A stretch of DNA of 19,738 nucleotides from Candidatus Hodarchaeaceae archaeon (lineage in GTDB: Archaea > Hadarchaeota > Hadarchaeia > Hadarchaeales > Hadarchaeaceae). The position numbers and the translations under genes were made by a program. Position 1 is the stretch's first letter. Every line of letters begins with the position of its first letter. Under the pieces are notes generated by a model. That model was not told the origin of the DNA. It was given only the letters and a program-made list of their open reading frames with translations, and ran no database searches. Of this stretch, positions 12,790-19,738 are shown piece by piece. The stretch covers positions 375 through 20,112 of the forward strand of contig JASEGJ010000020.1 in NCBI GenBank assembly GCA_030018135.1, in the 5' to 3' direction.

Positions 12790-13737
12790 ATGCAAAAGTT
12801 GTCCAATGGCGCGAAGATAGCTGTTAAAATATGCATGGGCGTCAAGCCGCGCGAGAGAGTGCTCGTCGTCACAGACCCCGCCAGGCTCCGGGTAGCCGAA
12901 GCTTTAGTTAAGGCCGCCCAAGATGCCGAGGCGGAGGCCGTGCTGATGTGCATGCGGGCCCGCACCAGGCACGGCGAGGAGCCACCAAAACCCGTTGAAA
13001 GGGCGATGGTCGCGAGCGACGTGGTCCTGGCGCCGACCACGTATTCGCTCACCCACACGCAGGCGCGCCTTCGAGCCTGCAGGGCCGGTACAAGGGTTGC
13101 TACGATGCCAATGATTACGGAGCGGATGATGTGCCGGGGGGCCATGCTGGCCGATTACGATGAGGTCAGCAGATTGACGCGCAAGGTTGCGGCCCTCCTG
13201 ACCAAGTCGTCTGAGGTAGAGGTCAACACACCAGCCGGGACGGACTTGTACTTGGATATCACCGGGAGGAAGGCGCATGCCGACACCGGCATCTTCCACA
13301 GGCCGGGCGACTTCGGCAACCTACCGGCCGGCGAGGCGTTCATAGCGCCCCTCGAAGGCAAGGGCGAGGGCAGGATCGTCGTCGATGGTTCAATGGTCGA
13401 CACCCTGTGGGCAAGGACCGAGATAGCGGTGAAGAAGGGGCGCGCGACCGAGATATCCGGTGAGCCCGCTAGAAGGCTGAAGAAAATGCTTGAGAAAGTC
13501 GGGCCGAGGGCCTACAACTTGGCGGAGTTTGGCATCGGCACGAATCCCACAGCTCGGCTCATCGGCAACGTGCTCGAGGACGAGAAGGTGCTCGGCACTT
13601 GCCACATAGCCTTCGGCGATAACTCGACCTTTGGTGGCAGGATTCGGGCGGGAATTCATGTTGACGGCATTCTGATGAAACCGACGATCAAGTTTGACGG
13701 AAATACGGTGGTGAAAGAGGGGCGACTCAAAGTCTAG
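12790..13737 (+). CDS. M29-type aminopeptidase
   Basis: This 315-residue putative leucyl aminopeptidase belongs to the metal-dependent M29 (AmpS, aminopeptidase T) group and would trim N-terminal residues from peptides in the cytoplasm. The whole ligand set of the family can be placed: Glu182 (GEAFIAPLEG), Glu246 (AEFGIGTNP), His272 (GTCHIAFGDN), and His290 with Asp292 (GIHVDGI). It is shorter than bacterial M29 enzymes (about 410 residues), as is common for archaeal relatives. ATG at 12790 gives MQKLSNGAKIAVKICMGVKP, the usual start; a TTG at 12778 abutting the upstream stop is less likely. It follows the TBP-like gene by 12 nt, so the two are probably co-transcribed. Confidence 0.88.
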   Translation: MQKLSNGAKIAVKICMGVKPRERVLVVTDPARLRVAEALVKAAQDAEAEAVLMCMRARTRHGEEPPKPVERAMVASDVVLAPTTYSLTHTQARLRACRAGTRVATMPMITERMMCRGAMLADYDEVSRLTRKVAALLTKSSEVEVNTPAGTDLYLDITGRKAHADTGIFHRPGDFGNLPAGEAFIAPLEGKGEGRIVVDGSMVDTLWARTEIAVKKGRATEISGEPARRLKKMLEKVGPRAYNLAEFGIGTNPTARLIGNVLEDEKVLGTCHIAFGDNSTFGGRIRAGIHVDGILMKPTIKFDGNTVVKEGRLKV

Positions 13738-13771
13738 CTTTTTCGCCGTTCCTGCCGTAAATGACAGAGCC

Positions 13772-15583
13772 CTACTCTACCGTTACGCTTTTCGCGAGAT
13801 GTCTCGGCTTATCCGGGTCGAAGCCGCGCTCGACACCGATGTAGTAGGCCAGCAACTGCAGCGGCGAGATATACGTGAGCGGTGTCAAAAGTTCATGAGT
13901 TACAGGTATGGAAATGAGCTCGTTCACGTGCCTTTTTATCTCTTCGTCATTGTCTGCCGCGATGGCTATCACCGTCGCCCCCCGTGCCTTGACTTCCTCG
14001 ACGTTGCCGAGCATGCGACCGCGGGCGGAGCCTGGCACCACTGCGGCGATCACAGGTATGCCGTGTTCGATGAGCGCGAGCGGCCCGTGCTTGAGCTCAC
14101 CGGCTGGGCAAGCCTCCGAGTGGATATACGCAATTTCCTTCAGCTTCAGCGCCCCCTCCATCACAATTGGATAACCTATGCCCCGGCCGATGAAATAGAT
14201 ATTTTTTGCATCCTTGTAGCGCTTTGCGAGTTCCTCGATTTGTTTTTCGGTCCTCTCAAATACGGCATCTATTGTATTCGGGGTTTCCTGAAGCTGAGCG
14301 ACCAATTCATCAAACTTGACCTTGGAGATGCACTTCCTCATTTTCGCCAAGTTAAACGCGAGCAGCAGCAGGTACGCCACTTGGGCGGCGAATGTCTTGG
14401 TCGCGGCCACGCCGATTTCCGGCCCCGCATAAGTATGGCAGACGAGTTCGCTTTCCCGGGTAACCGAGCTTCCCACGACGTTTGTCAAACACGCTACCCT
14501 CGCGCCCCCCGCCTTCGCCACCCTGACCGCCTTTAAGGTGTCAGCGGTTTCGCCCGACTGCGTGATCGCGAGGACGACCGTTCCGCCGTCGACCATGCAG
14601 CTCTCCTGAAATTCCGACGATATCACGACTTCCGCAGATACGTCCGCCAGCTTAGCGAGTGCATACTTTCCGACGAGCGCGGCGTGGTGGGAGGTGCCGC
14701 ATGCCACGATGTAGATGCGTTTCGCATCCAGCAACATCTTGCATAGTTGAGCGAGCTCATCGGCGGAGACGCGTAAGGTCTCCCTTATCGCCTCGGGTTG
14801 CTCGTGTATCTCCTTGAGCATGAAGTGCGGGTAGCCGTGCTTCTCCGCCATCTCGGCGGTCCAAGCGACCCTCAACGGCTTCTTTTCAATAGCTTTGCCA
14901 GAATCAGTGTATTTCACGAGCGCTCGTATCGGGGTAATCACCGCCATCTCGCCGTCCTCTAAGATTATAACGCGTTTGGTATACGGAAGCACCGCAGGTA
15001 TGTCTGAGGCTATAAACATCTCGCCGCTCCCCAAACCCAAGATCAGGGGGCTCTCCTTTCTGACCGCGATGAGCTTGTCGGGCTCGCTGACGCTGACGAT
15101 GCCCAACGCGTAGCTACCCTTGAGGCGACCGACCGCCTTCCTCACCGCCCCCTCAAAGCCGTTGCCCTGCTTCATGAAATAACTGACCAAATTTGGCACG
15201 ACTTCGGTATCCGTATCCGAGGAAAAGCTATAGCCATTATCCCGCAGGAATTGGCGGAGCTCTTCATAGTTCTCAATTATGCCGTTGTGCACGACCGCTA
15301 CCTTACCTGAGTTGTCGACATGCGGGTGTGCATTCCTTTTGGACGGCTCGCCGTGGGTGGCCCAGCGCGAATGCCCCACCCCCACATTGCCCGGAAGGCT
15401 GTCGAGCTTTAATTCGCGATGAACATCCTCAATTTTTCCACGACCTTTCTTTACGTATAATTTGCCCTTGTGGATAGTTGCCTCGCCGACCGAGTCGTAC
15501 CCACGGTATTCGAGGCGCCTAAGCGCGTCAAGTAGGAGCGGCGCCGCATCACGTTTGCCGATGTAGCCAACGATTCCGCACAA
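13772..15583 (-). CDS. glmS: Glutamine-fructose-6-phosphate aminotransferase, TTG start
   Basis: GlmS makes glucosamine 6-phosphate from fructose 6-phosphate and glutamine, the entry to amino-sugar synthesis. I start it at TTG 15583, giving 603 residues beginning MCGIVGYIG: the catalytic cysteine must become residue 1 after Met removal, so longer starts (to 15649) would inactivate it. The glutaminase domain (about 1-235) shows YRGYDSVG, HSRWATHGEPS and HNGIIENYEELR. Two SIS sugar isomerase domains follow, with VACGTSHHAALVGKY, ITQSGETADTL and FIGRGIGYPIVMEGALKLKE. The conserved C terminus DPDKPRHLAKSVTVE is intact. YDSVG replaces the usual YDSAG. A TATA box at 15621-15630 gives a leader of about 17 nt. 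Confidence 0.95.
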   Translation of the reverse strand: MCGIVGYIGKRDAAPLLLDALRRLEYRGYDSVGEATIHKGKLYVKKGRGKIEDVHRELKLDSLPGNVGVGHSRWATHGEPSKRNAHPHVDNSGKVAVVHNGIIENYEELRQFLRDNGYSFSSDTDTEVVPNLVSYFMKQGNGFEGAVRKAVGRLKGSYALGIVSVSEPDKLIAVRKESPLILGLGSGEMFIASDIPAVLPYTKRVIILEDGEMAVITPIRALVKYTDSGKAIEKKPLRVAWTAEMAEKHGYPHFMLKEIHEQPEAIRETLRVSADELAQLCKMLLDAKRIYIVACGTSHHAALVGKYALAKLADVSAEVVISSEFQESCMVDGGTVVLAITQSGETADTLKAVRVAKAGGARVACLTNVVGSSVTRESELVCHTYAGPEIGVAATKTFAAQVAYLLLLAFNLAKMRKCISKVKFDELVAQLQETPNTIDAVFERTEKQIEELAKRYKDAKNIYFIGRGIGYPIVMEGALKLKEIAYIHSEACPAGELKHGPLALIEHGIPVIAAVVPGSARGRMLGNVEEVKARGATVIAIAADNDEEIKRHVNELISIPVTHELLTPLTYISPLQLLAYYIGVERGFDPDKPRHLAKSVTVE

Positions 15584-15620
15584 TTCAAGTCCCCCATCTT
15601 CTGCTCTCATCTCTTCTGAA

Positions 15621-15630
15621 GCATTTAAGC
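15621..15630 (-). promoter_or_regulatory. TATA box of glmS
   Basis: Minus-strand GCTTAAATGC is centred about 42 nt before the TTG start, so transcription starts near 15600, and GGGGG in the leader sits 8 nt before the start. This independently supports the TTG start. Confidence 0.45.
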
Positions 15631-15725
15631 AATTTTTGAGGGGAAACACCGAAAGCGATCTCCAAGCCGCCCAAAAATTGTCCGATCCCGTTGAGATTTG
15701 CCGGGATGCGTTGAGTTACATGCAA

Positions 15726-17621
15726 CTATCGTGCGCCCCCTAGCCTTTTCAGCTCCCGCTTCAGCAACTCGTGCACCAACTTACCGTCAGCCCTCCCCCG
15801 CGCCCTTGCCATGGCGATCCCCATCAGGGGTTTAAGCGCCTTCTCACCTCGCTCCTCGATGAGCTTTGGGTTTGACTTGACAACTCCGGAAACGAGCTTG
15901 AGCACCTCGGCCTTCGTCATCACCTCTAAACCCAACTCTTTGACCGCCACCCTAACGCTAGCCCCCTTCGCGACCTGCCTTAGGATTTCTGGAATCGCCT
16001 CTTTGGCGAGCTTGCCCTTTGAAATGAACTGGAAAATTTCGTCGAGTGCCGCCTCCTGAATCCTTTCTACAGCCAAGCCCTCTCGCCTCAAGCTAACCAA
16101 AGTTTCCTCGATGGTTGATGCGACCAAGGTCGGCTCCACCCTGTACTTTTTGACCAACCTCTCAAACAGCTCGACGTGCTCCGACAAGCTGATTCGGCGA
16201 GCAAGCTCCTCGCTCAGCCCATAATCGCGAACGAACCGGCTGCGCTTTTGCTCGGGCAGCTCGGGCAACCGCTCCTTCATCCTCCTCAACCTGTCCTCGG
16301 TGATGGGAATAGGTGGGATGTCCGTTTCGACGTACATGCGCGCAGCTCCGGGCAGCGGGCGCATGAACTCCGTGTTGCCATCCGGCAGGGCCCTTCGCGT
16401 CTCCTCCGGGACGCCGAGCAGGGCTTGATTGGCCCTATCCACCACCGCGCTCAACGCGGCCTCAGCCCTTTCCCCGATATCTGCGACGAAGACGACGGCA
16501 TCCTGCGGGGATGCCTTGATGGCGCTCCGCAGTTTGCTGACCTCTTCAGCCGATATGCCGTGGGCGGGCAACTCATCAGTATGAAATATCCCGCCGACCC
16601 CGCCGTATGCCCTCGCTTGATCCGCGAGTTCAGTCCCAAACCTTCGGCCGGGCTGCAACTCCTTGCCGACCAGGCCAACGAACTTCGGCAGCCTGACGGC
16701 GAGCACGATGCTGCCAGCTTTGATGGCATCGCGGATTACTCGGGAGTTTGTATTTGAAAAAATTTCTTTGACCTCGATGAACCCCTTCTCTACCTCCGCC
16801 GCCCCGCGCCTCTTGAGCTCATCGCGGATCTCCAAAAGCGCGATCTGCCGTCGAACCTCGCGCTCGATGACCGTCGATATCAAAGCCAGCTCCTGAACCC
16901 CCTTTATCTCCTGCCGCGCGCCGCCGGCTATGGAGATGTTTATATCCTGCCTGATCGTGCCTATACCCCGCCTAACCTTGCCCGTGGCGCGTAGGAGCTG
17001 CCCGATATGGAGGGCGACCTTGGCCGGTGTGTAGGGATCTGAAAAGTCAGGCCCGGTCGCGATCTCCACAAGCGGTATCCCCAACCTATCCAAACGGTAA
17101 TCGATGAACCCAGCATCCTCCCCCATCTTTCTGGCTGCATCCTCCTCTAGGCATATCGTCGGAATTCGTGCTCGCCCCTCCTCGGTCTCCACGTAGCCAT
17201 CCGTTGCTACGAGAATCGTCCGCTGGAAGCCGCATGTATTACTGCCGTCGATAACTGTCTTACGCATCACGTGTGCCTCATCGACCGGTTTAGCGTTTAG
17301 AAGCAAGGCGATTTCTAGAGCGATATCTAACGCTTCCTCGTTTACTAAGTGAGGGGGCTCCTCGTCCAGCTCAACCAAGCAGATGGTGTCCGGATAGACC
17401 TGATAGTTGAACCCCTTGCCCTTGATCGCCTCCGCCAAGGCGGCGCGGTCCATCTCGCCCAGCTCGCTCTGCGTCGGCCTCAGCCTCCGCTTCACCCCGA
17501 TGGGGGGCCCATCATCGCGCAGGATCGAAGGGCAATTACAAAACAGCTTATGGGTGTCCAGCTCTTGATGGATTTCAAGGCCCACCTTCAGTCCCAATTT
17601 TTTGTACATATCCTCTTTCAT
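15726..17621 (-). CDS. gatE: Glu-tRNA(Gln) amidotransferase subunit E
   Basis: GatE is the kinase and amidotransferase subunit of the archaea-only GatDE enzyme, which turns Glu-tRNA-Gln into Gln-tRNA-Gln. Of its 631 residues, LGLKVGLEIHQELDTHKLFC (9-28) is the signature start. SNTCGFQRTILVATDG and LEEDAARK (about 130-160) lie in the GatB-like catalytic cradle, and GIGTIRQDINISIAGG follows. An AspRS-like insertion (GAD type, about 290-400) distinguishes GatE from GatB. The C-terminal YqeY-like tail (about 490-630) binds the tRNA. ATG 17621 has GGGGGAG just before it; ATG 17609 is an alternative. gatD lies 116 nt upstream on the same strand, and glmS 142 nt downstream. Confidence 0.96.
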   Translation of the reverse strand: MKEDMYKKLGLKVGLEIHQELDTHKLFCNCPSILRDDGPPIGVKRRLRPTQSELGEMDRAALAEAIKGKGFNYQVYPDTICLVELDEEPPHLVNEEALDIALEIALLLNAKPVDEAHVMRKTVIDGSNTCGFQRTILVATDGYVETEEGRARIPTICLEEDAARKMGEDAGFIDYRLDRLGIPLVEIATGPDFSDPYTPAKVALHIGQLLRATGKVRRGIGTIRQDINISIAGGARQEIKGVQELALISTVIEREVRRQIALLEIRDELKRRGAAEVEKGFIEVKEIFSNTNSRVIRDAIKAGSIVLAVRLPKFVGLVGKELQPGRRFGTELADQARAYGGVGGIFHTDELPAHGISAEEVSKLRSAIKASPQDAVVFVADIGERAEAALSAVVDRANQALLGVPEETRRALPDGNTEFMRPLPGAARMYVETDIPPIPITEDRLRRMKERLPELPEQKRSRFVRDYGLSEELARRISLSEHVELFERLVKKYRVEPTLVASTIEETLVSLRREGLAVERIQEAALDEIFQFISKGKLAKEAIPEILRQVAKGASVRVAVKELGLEVMTKAEVLKLVSGVVKSNPKLIEERGEKALKPLMGIAMARARGRADGKLVHELLKRELKRLGGAR

Positions 17622-17737
17622 TTTCTCCCCCTACTTTAGAAGTGAACTCGTTCAAAACATCACTCGGAAGACATTCCGCCTAGTCTTTTCGGTAGTTTGG
17701 AACATCTAACTTCGGCAGGTCCCACGCAGAAACCTCC

Positions 17738-19075
17738 TTATGGAGTTAGGGCGAAAGTCGGCTTCAGAAAGACGTCCGGCCTAGACCGGGGGGTAATCTC
17801 TCCGGCCAAGTTCTCCTGCATGAGCTCAGAAACTTCCTCTAAGTCCTTGGTCTTGCCGAGCGACCACATCAGCTTCGCCCAGGCAACTTCGGGCAACATG
17901 TCCCCCCCGGGGATTACCCCGAGCCGGAGGAGATCCCGGCCCGTCGAGTATACCTTCATGTCGACACGCCCCCAGAGGCACTGCGAGGTCATCACCACAG
18001 GCACCCCCCTACTCACAGCGAGCTTGATCCCATCGAACAAGGACTCCGGAACATGCCCTAACCCAGTTCCCTCAAGCACAATGCCCTTGTCCCCAGCTTT
18101 AAGCACGCCCCTGATGACGCTTGAAGGCATCCCCGGCGTGACCTTCAGAAGGGCCACTCTCGGCTCGAATTTCCCCTCCACCTTCACCCTGCCCTTTGGC
18201 TTCCTGCGGTTGTAATCTTCGCGGAACAGCTTCAGCTCGGTACCCCGAACCATCCCAAGCGGGATGTCGTTGATGGTTTGAAAGGTATCGCGCCTGCTCG
18301 TGTGACACTTTCTAACCTTGGTGCCCCGGTGGATGAGGCAAAAGTCATCTTCGGTAGAGCCGTGCATCACGACGCAAACCTCAGCGATGTCGGACTTGCC
18401 CGCGACGGCGACGGCGCCGATTAAGTTCAGCGCCGCATCGCTGCTGGGCCTATCGGAGGAGCGCTGCGACCCGACCAATACGACCGGTCTAAACAGGTCC
18501 TTGAGCATGAAGCTCAGCGCGGCCGCGGTGTAGCCCATGGTATCCGTGCCGTGCGCGACTACGACCCCATCGGCGCCAGCGTTCAACTCCCTAGCTATGG
18601 CCCTGCCGATCCTCACCCAAAGCTGCGGGGTCATGTTTTCGCTGAATACGTTGCAAACTTCCACGACTTTGATGTTTGCCAAATTCGCCAGCTCCGGCAC
18701 GGCGCTGTAGATCTCTTGGGCGGTGAAAGCTGGATAAACGGCCCCGGTCCTGTAGTCGACGCGGCATGCAACCGTACCGCCAGTTCCCATGATCGTGACA
18801 TCCGGCTTCGCCGGATCGCGTTTTATTTCGAGCGGCGGCAAACCTAGCCTCGGCATTTTTCCCCCCTCAACTTTGCTGATTTTTACTCCTTTAGATATCC
18901 TGATCCCGACGTTGTAGCCGCTCGCCAACTTTACGACGAAATGATTTGGGTCGCCCAGCTCGGTTCGGGGCATCAAAATTCCCTCGTAAACCCTGCCCGC
19001 CTTCTCGATTTTTACGCGGTCCCCAACTTCGATCGAGAGCGATTTCAACAGCTTCAAGGCTTTACCTCTGTACAT
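17738..19075 (-). CDS. gatD: Glu-tRNA(Gln) amidotransferase subunit D
   Basis: GatD is the glutaminase partner of GatE and frees ammonia from glutamine (or asparagine). It is an L-asparaginase-like enzyme of 445 residues with an N-terminal GatD-only domain (1-90) that docks on GatE. Catalytic residues are all visible: the threonine of GTGGTVA (97-103), HGTDT (175-179, Thr177-Asp178) and Lys254 in GTKVRKCHTSRRDTF. GSQRSSDRPSSDAALN (202-217) is the conserved asparaginase stretch. ATG 19075 is about 37 nt from the TATA box at 19108. It forms the gatD-gatE unit; the two genes are sometimes separated in other archaea. Confidence 0.96.
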   Translation of the reverse strand: MYRGKALKLLKSLSIEVGDRVKIEKAGRVYEGILMPRTELGDPNHFVVKLASGYNVGIRISKGVKISKVEGGKMPRLGLPPLEIKRDPAKPDVTIMGTGGTVACRVDYRTGAVYPAFTAQEIYSAVPELANLANIKVVEVCNVFSENMTPQLWVRIGRAIARELNAGADGVVVAHGTDTMGYTAAALSFMLKDLFRPVVLVGSQRSSDRPSSDAALNLIGAVAVAGKSDIAEVCVVMHGSTEDDFCLIHRGTKVRKCHTSRRDTFQTINDIPLGMVRGTELKLFREDYNRRKPKGRVKVEGKFEPRVALLKVTPGMPSSVIRGVLKAGDKGIVLEGTGLGHVPESLFDGIKLAVSRGVPVVMTSQCLWGRVDMKVYSTGRDLLRLGVIPGGDMLPEVAWAKLMWSLGKTKDLEEVSELMQENLAGEITPRSRPDVFLKPTFALTP

Positions 19076-19107
19076 CCAAGCGCCTATCTGGAACTCGTGT
19101 GCGCATG

Positions 19108-19115
19108 CTTAAATC
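19108..19115. promoter_or_regulatory. Bidirectional TATA box between gatD and the CARF-like gene
   Basis: CTTAAATC is close to TATA consensus on both strands. Leftward it is about 37 nt from the gatD ATG; rightward it predicts transcription from about 19138, inside the small leader frame before the CARF-like gene. Confidence 0.42.
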
Positions 19116-19131
19116 AATAACCCCTGCAATA

Positions 19132-19173
19132 ATGGCTTGGAAAATGCTTATGACCCTCAACCACCGATGTTAA
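19132..19173 (+). CDS. Leader reading frame before the CARF-like gene
   Basis: ATG at 19132 reads MAWKMLMTLNHRC and stops at TAA 19171-19173, 13 nt before the next ATG. If transcription starts near 19138, the in-frame ATGs at 19144 or 19150 would be used instead. AGAGGGG between the frames gives the downstream gene its own SD. It may be chance. Confidence 0.22.
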   Translation: MAWKMLMTLNHRC

Positions 19174-19186
19174 GAGGGGTTGGAAG

Positions 19187-19654
19187 ATGAAGATCCTTAT
19201 CCAGGGCTTGGGAGAGGTGCCTATACCTATCGAGCTCGCACTCAAGAAGGAGAAACCAGATGTCACTTACATCCTGTGCAACAAATACCAGATGAAAAAT
19301 GTCGCCAAATCCGCGGGGTATAAAAAATCATCCAGTGCCGTAATCGAGGAAGTGGCAAAGAAGACGGGCACAAAAGTCGTGTTTCAGTTGTGCGATATTT
19401 TTAGTCTCCAATCCGTCAGCGATGCAATCGGGCAGGTAATAAAGCAGGTCAAGCCAAATGACGAAGTTGTCATAAACTACACGGGGGGCGCGGCCAGCGT
19501 GAAATTGCTCCTCGGCGCCACGGCGGTCGTCCTGTCGAGATTTTTATCCATTAAGATCATCTACGCGTTAAGGCTCGACGATGGCAAGGAAGTTGTTCGC
19601 GACCAGACGGAGGAGCTGCAGGAAATCTTCAAACAGCTCTACGAGTTCTTTTAG
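19187..19654 (+). CDS. CARF-like Rossmann-fold protein
   Basis: This 155-residue protein begins with a Rossmann strand and turn (MKILIQGLG). A middle stretch of alternating strands and helices follows, then DEVVINYTGGAASVKLLLGA (92-111). An acidic residue, hydrophobic strand and N-x-TGG turn followed by a helix is the ligand-binding pattern of CARF domains, which sense cyclic oligoadenylates in type III CRISPR defence. Related folds occur in HFX_2341-type regulators. No HEPN, wHTH or nuclease domain follows, so this would be a solo CARF protein: a cyclic-nucleotide sensor, a ring nuclease or an unrelated ligand sensor. The TGG core is clear, but I cannot verify the family. ATG 19187 follows AGAGGGGTTGGAAG. 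It is divergent from gatD. Confidence 0.55.
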   Translation: MKILIQGLGEVPIPIELALKKEKPDVTYILCNKYQMKNVAKSAGYKKSSSAVIEEVAKKTGTKVVFQLCDIFSLQSVSDAIGQVIKQVKPNDEVVINYTGGAASVKLLLGATAVVLSRFLSIKIIYALRLDDGKEVVRDQTEELQEIFKQLYEFF

Positions 19655-19719
19655 CTTCCTTTGGCCGCGTTGACCGTGACGGGATTCAATTCCTTAAACG
19701 GTTTTCCTCAGGATTATTG

Positions 19720-19727
19720 ATTTAAAC
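19720..19727 (+). promoter_or_regulatory. TATA-like box at the right edge
   Basis: ATTTAAAC lies near the end of the window. If real, it would start a transcript just beyond the right edge. Confidence 0.3.
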
Positions 19728-19738
19728 AACCAAGCCCC

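Noticed and set aside
13799-14536. 245-codon plus-strand frame opposite glmS
   Set aside because: It is antisense to the SIS domains of GlmS, with no independent family signature.
17622-17737. Small frame MFQTTEKTRRNVFRVMF between gatD and gatE
   Set aside because: No SD, no TATA box and no conservation evidence; the spacer also holds only a short GAACGAGTTC palindrome, too weak to call.

Overview
The window is a stretch of archaeal chromosome. Several genes point to this: an archaeal histone, the archaea-only GatD/GatE pair for Gln-tRNA synthesis, the archaeal/eukaryotic type of glycyl-tRNA synthetase, Sec61 beta, Tsr3, an AK6/Fap7-type kinase and the short archaeal form of PurA. Promoters are archaeal too: TTTAAA-like TATA boxes lie about 26 nt before likely transcription starts, and many leaders are very short. 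GTG and TTG starts are common. The mix of families looks euryarchaeal in the broad sense (for example an uncultured lineage such as Hadarchaeota), but I cannot fix the lineage from sequence alone.

Left part (1-5017), the accessory-looking region. The first 640 bases are gene-poor and hold a TATA box inside an inverted repeat and a small zinc-ribbon reading frame that looks frameshifted. Two winged-helix regulators follow, facing each other (642-947 and 954-1451). The second is divergent from an AT-rich operator-like region, two 15-residue leader reading frames, a class III PLP aminotransferase or racemase (1683-3038), an AEC-family permease (about 3074-4024, apparently with an ACG start) and a frameshifted small membrane protein (4044-4399). 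This looks like one regulated amino-acid or organic-acid metabolism and transport unit. From 4400 to 5017 there is no recognisable gene, but there is a strong TATA box, a 19-bp tandem repeat, a 55-codon reading frame and three copies of a 16-nt perfect hairpin repeat.

Middle part (5018-12010), mostly housekeeping. On the minus strand are glyS, a four-CBS-domain protein and an amidohydrolase of the deaminase type. On the plus strand, sharing a bidirectional promoter with the amidohydrolase, are tsr3 and the 57-residue Sec61 beta gene. Convergent to them on the minus strand run purA, the AK6/Fap7 kinase and htpX. Tsr3 and AK6/Fap7 both act in small ribosomal subunit maturation. Sec61 beta and HtpX both concern the membrane.

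Right part (12011-19738). A compact plus-strand unit holds an archaeal histone, a 105-residue protein that reads as one single repeat of a TATA-binding protein, and an M29-type aminopeptidase. The minus strand then has glmS, gatE and gatD, all amide-nitrogen enzymes. At the right edge, divergent from gatD, is a stand-alone CARF-like Rossmann protein preceded by a short leader reading frame.

The observations I rate highest are the single-repeat TBP-like protein next to the histone, the solo CARF-like protein with no CRISPR locus in view, the hairpin repeats at 4772-4980, and the operator plus leader-ORF arrangement before the aminotransferase. No rRNA, tRNA, CRISPR array or transposase was seen.
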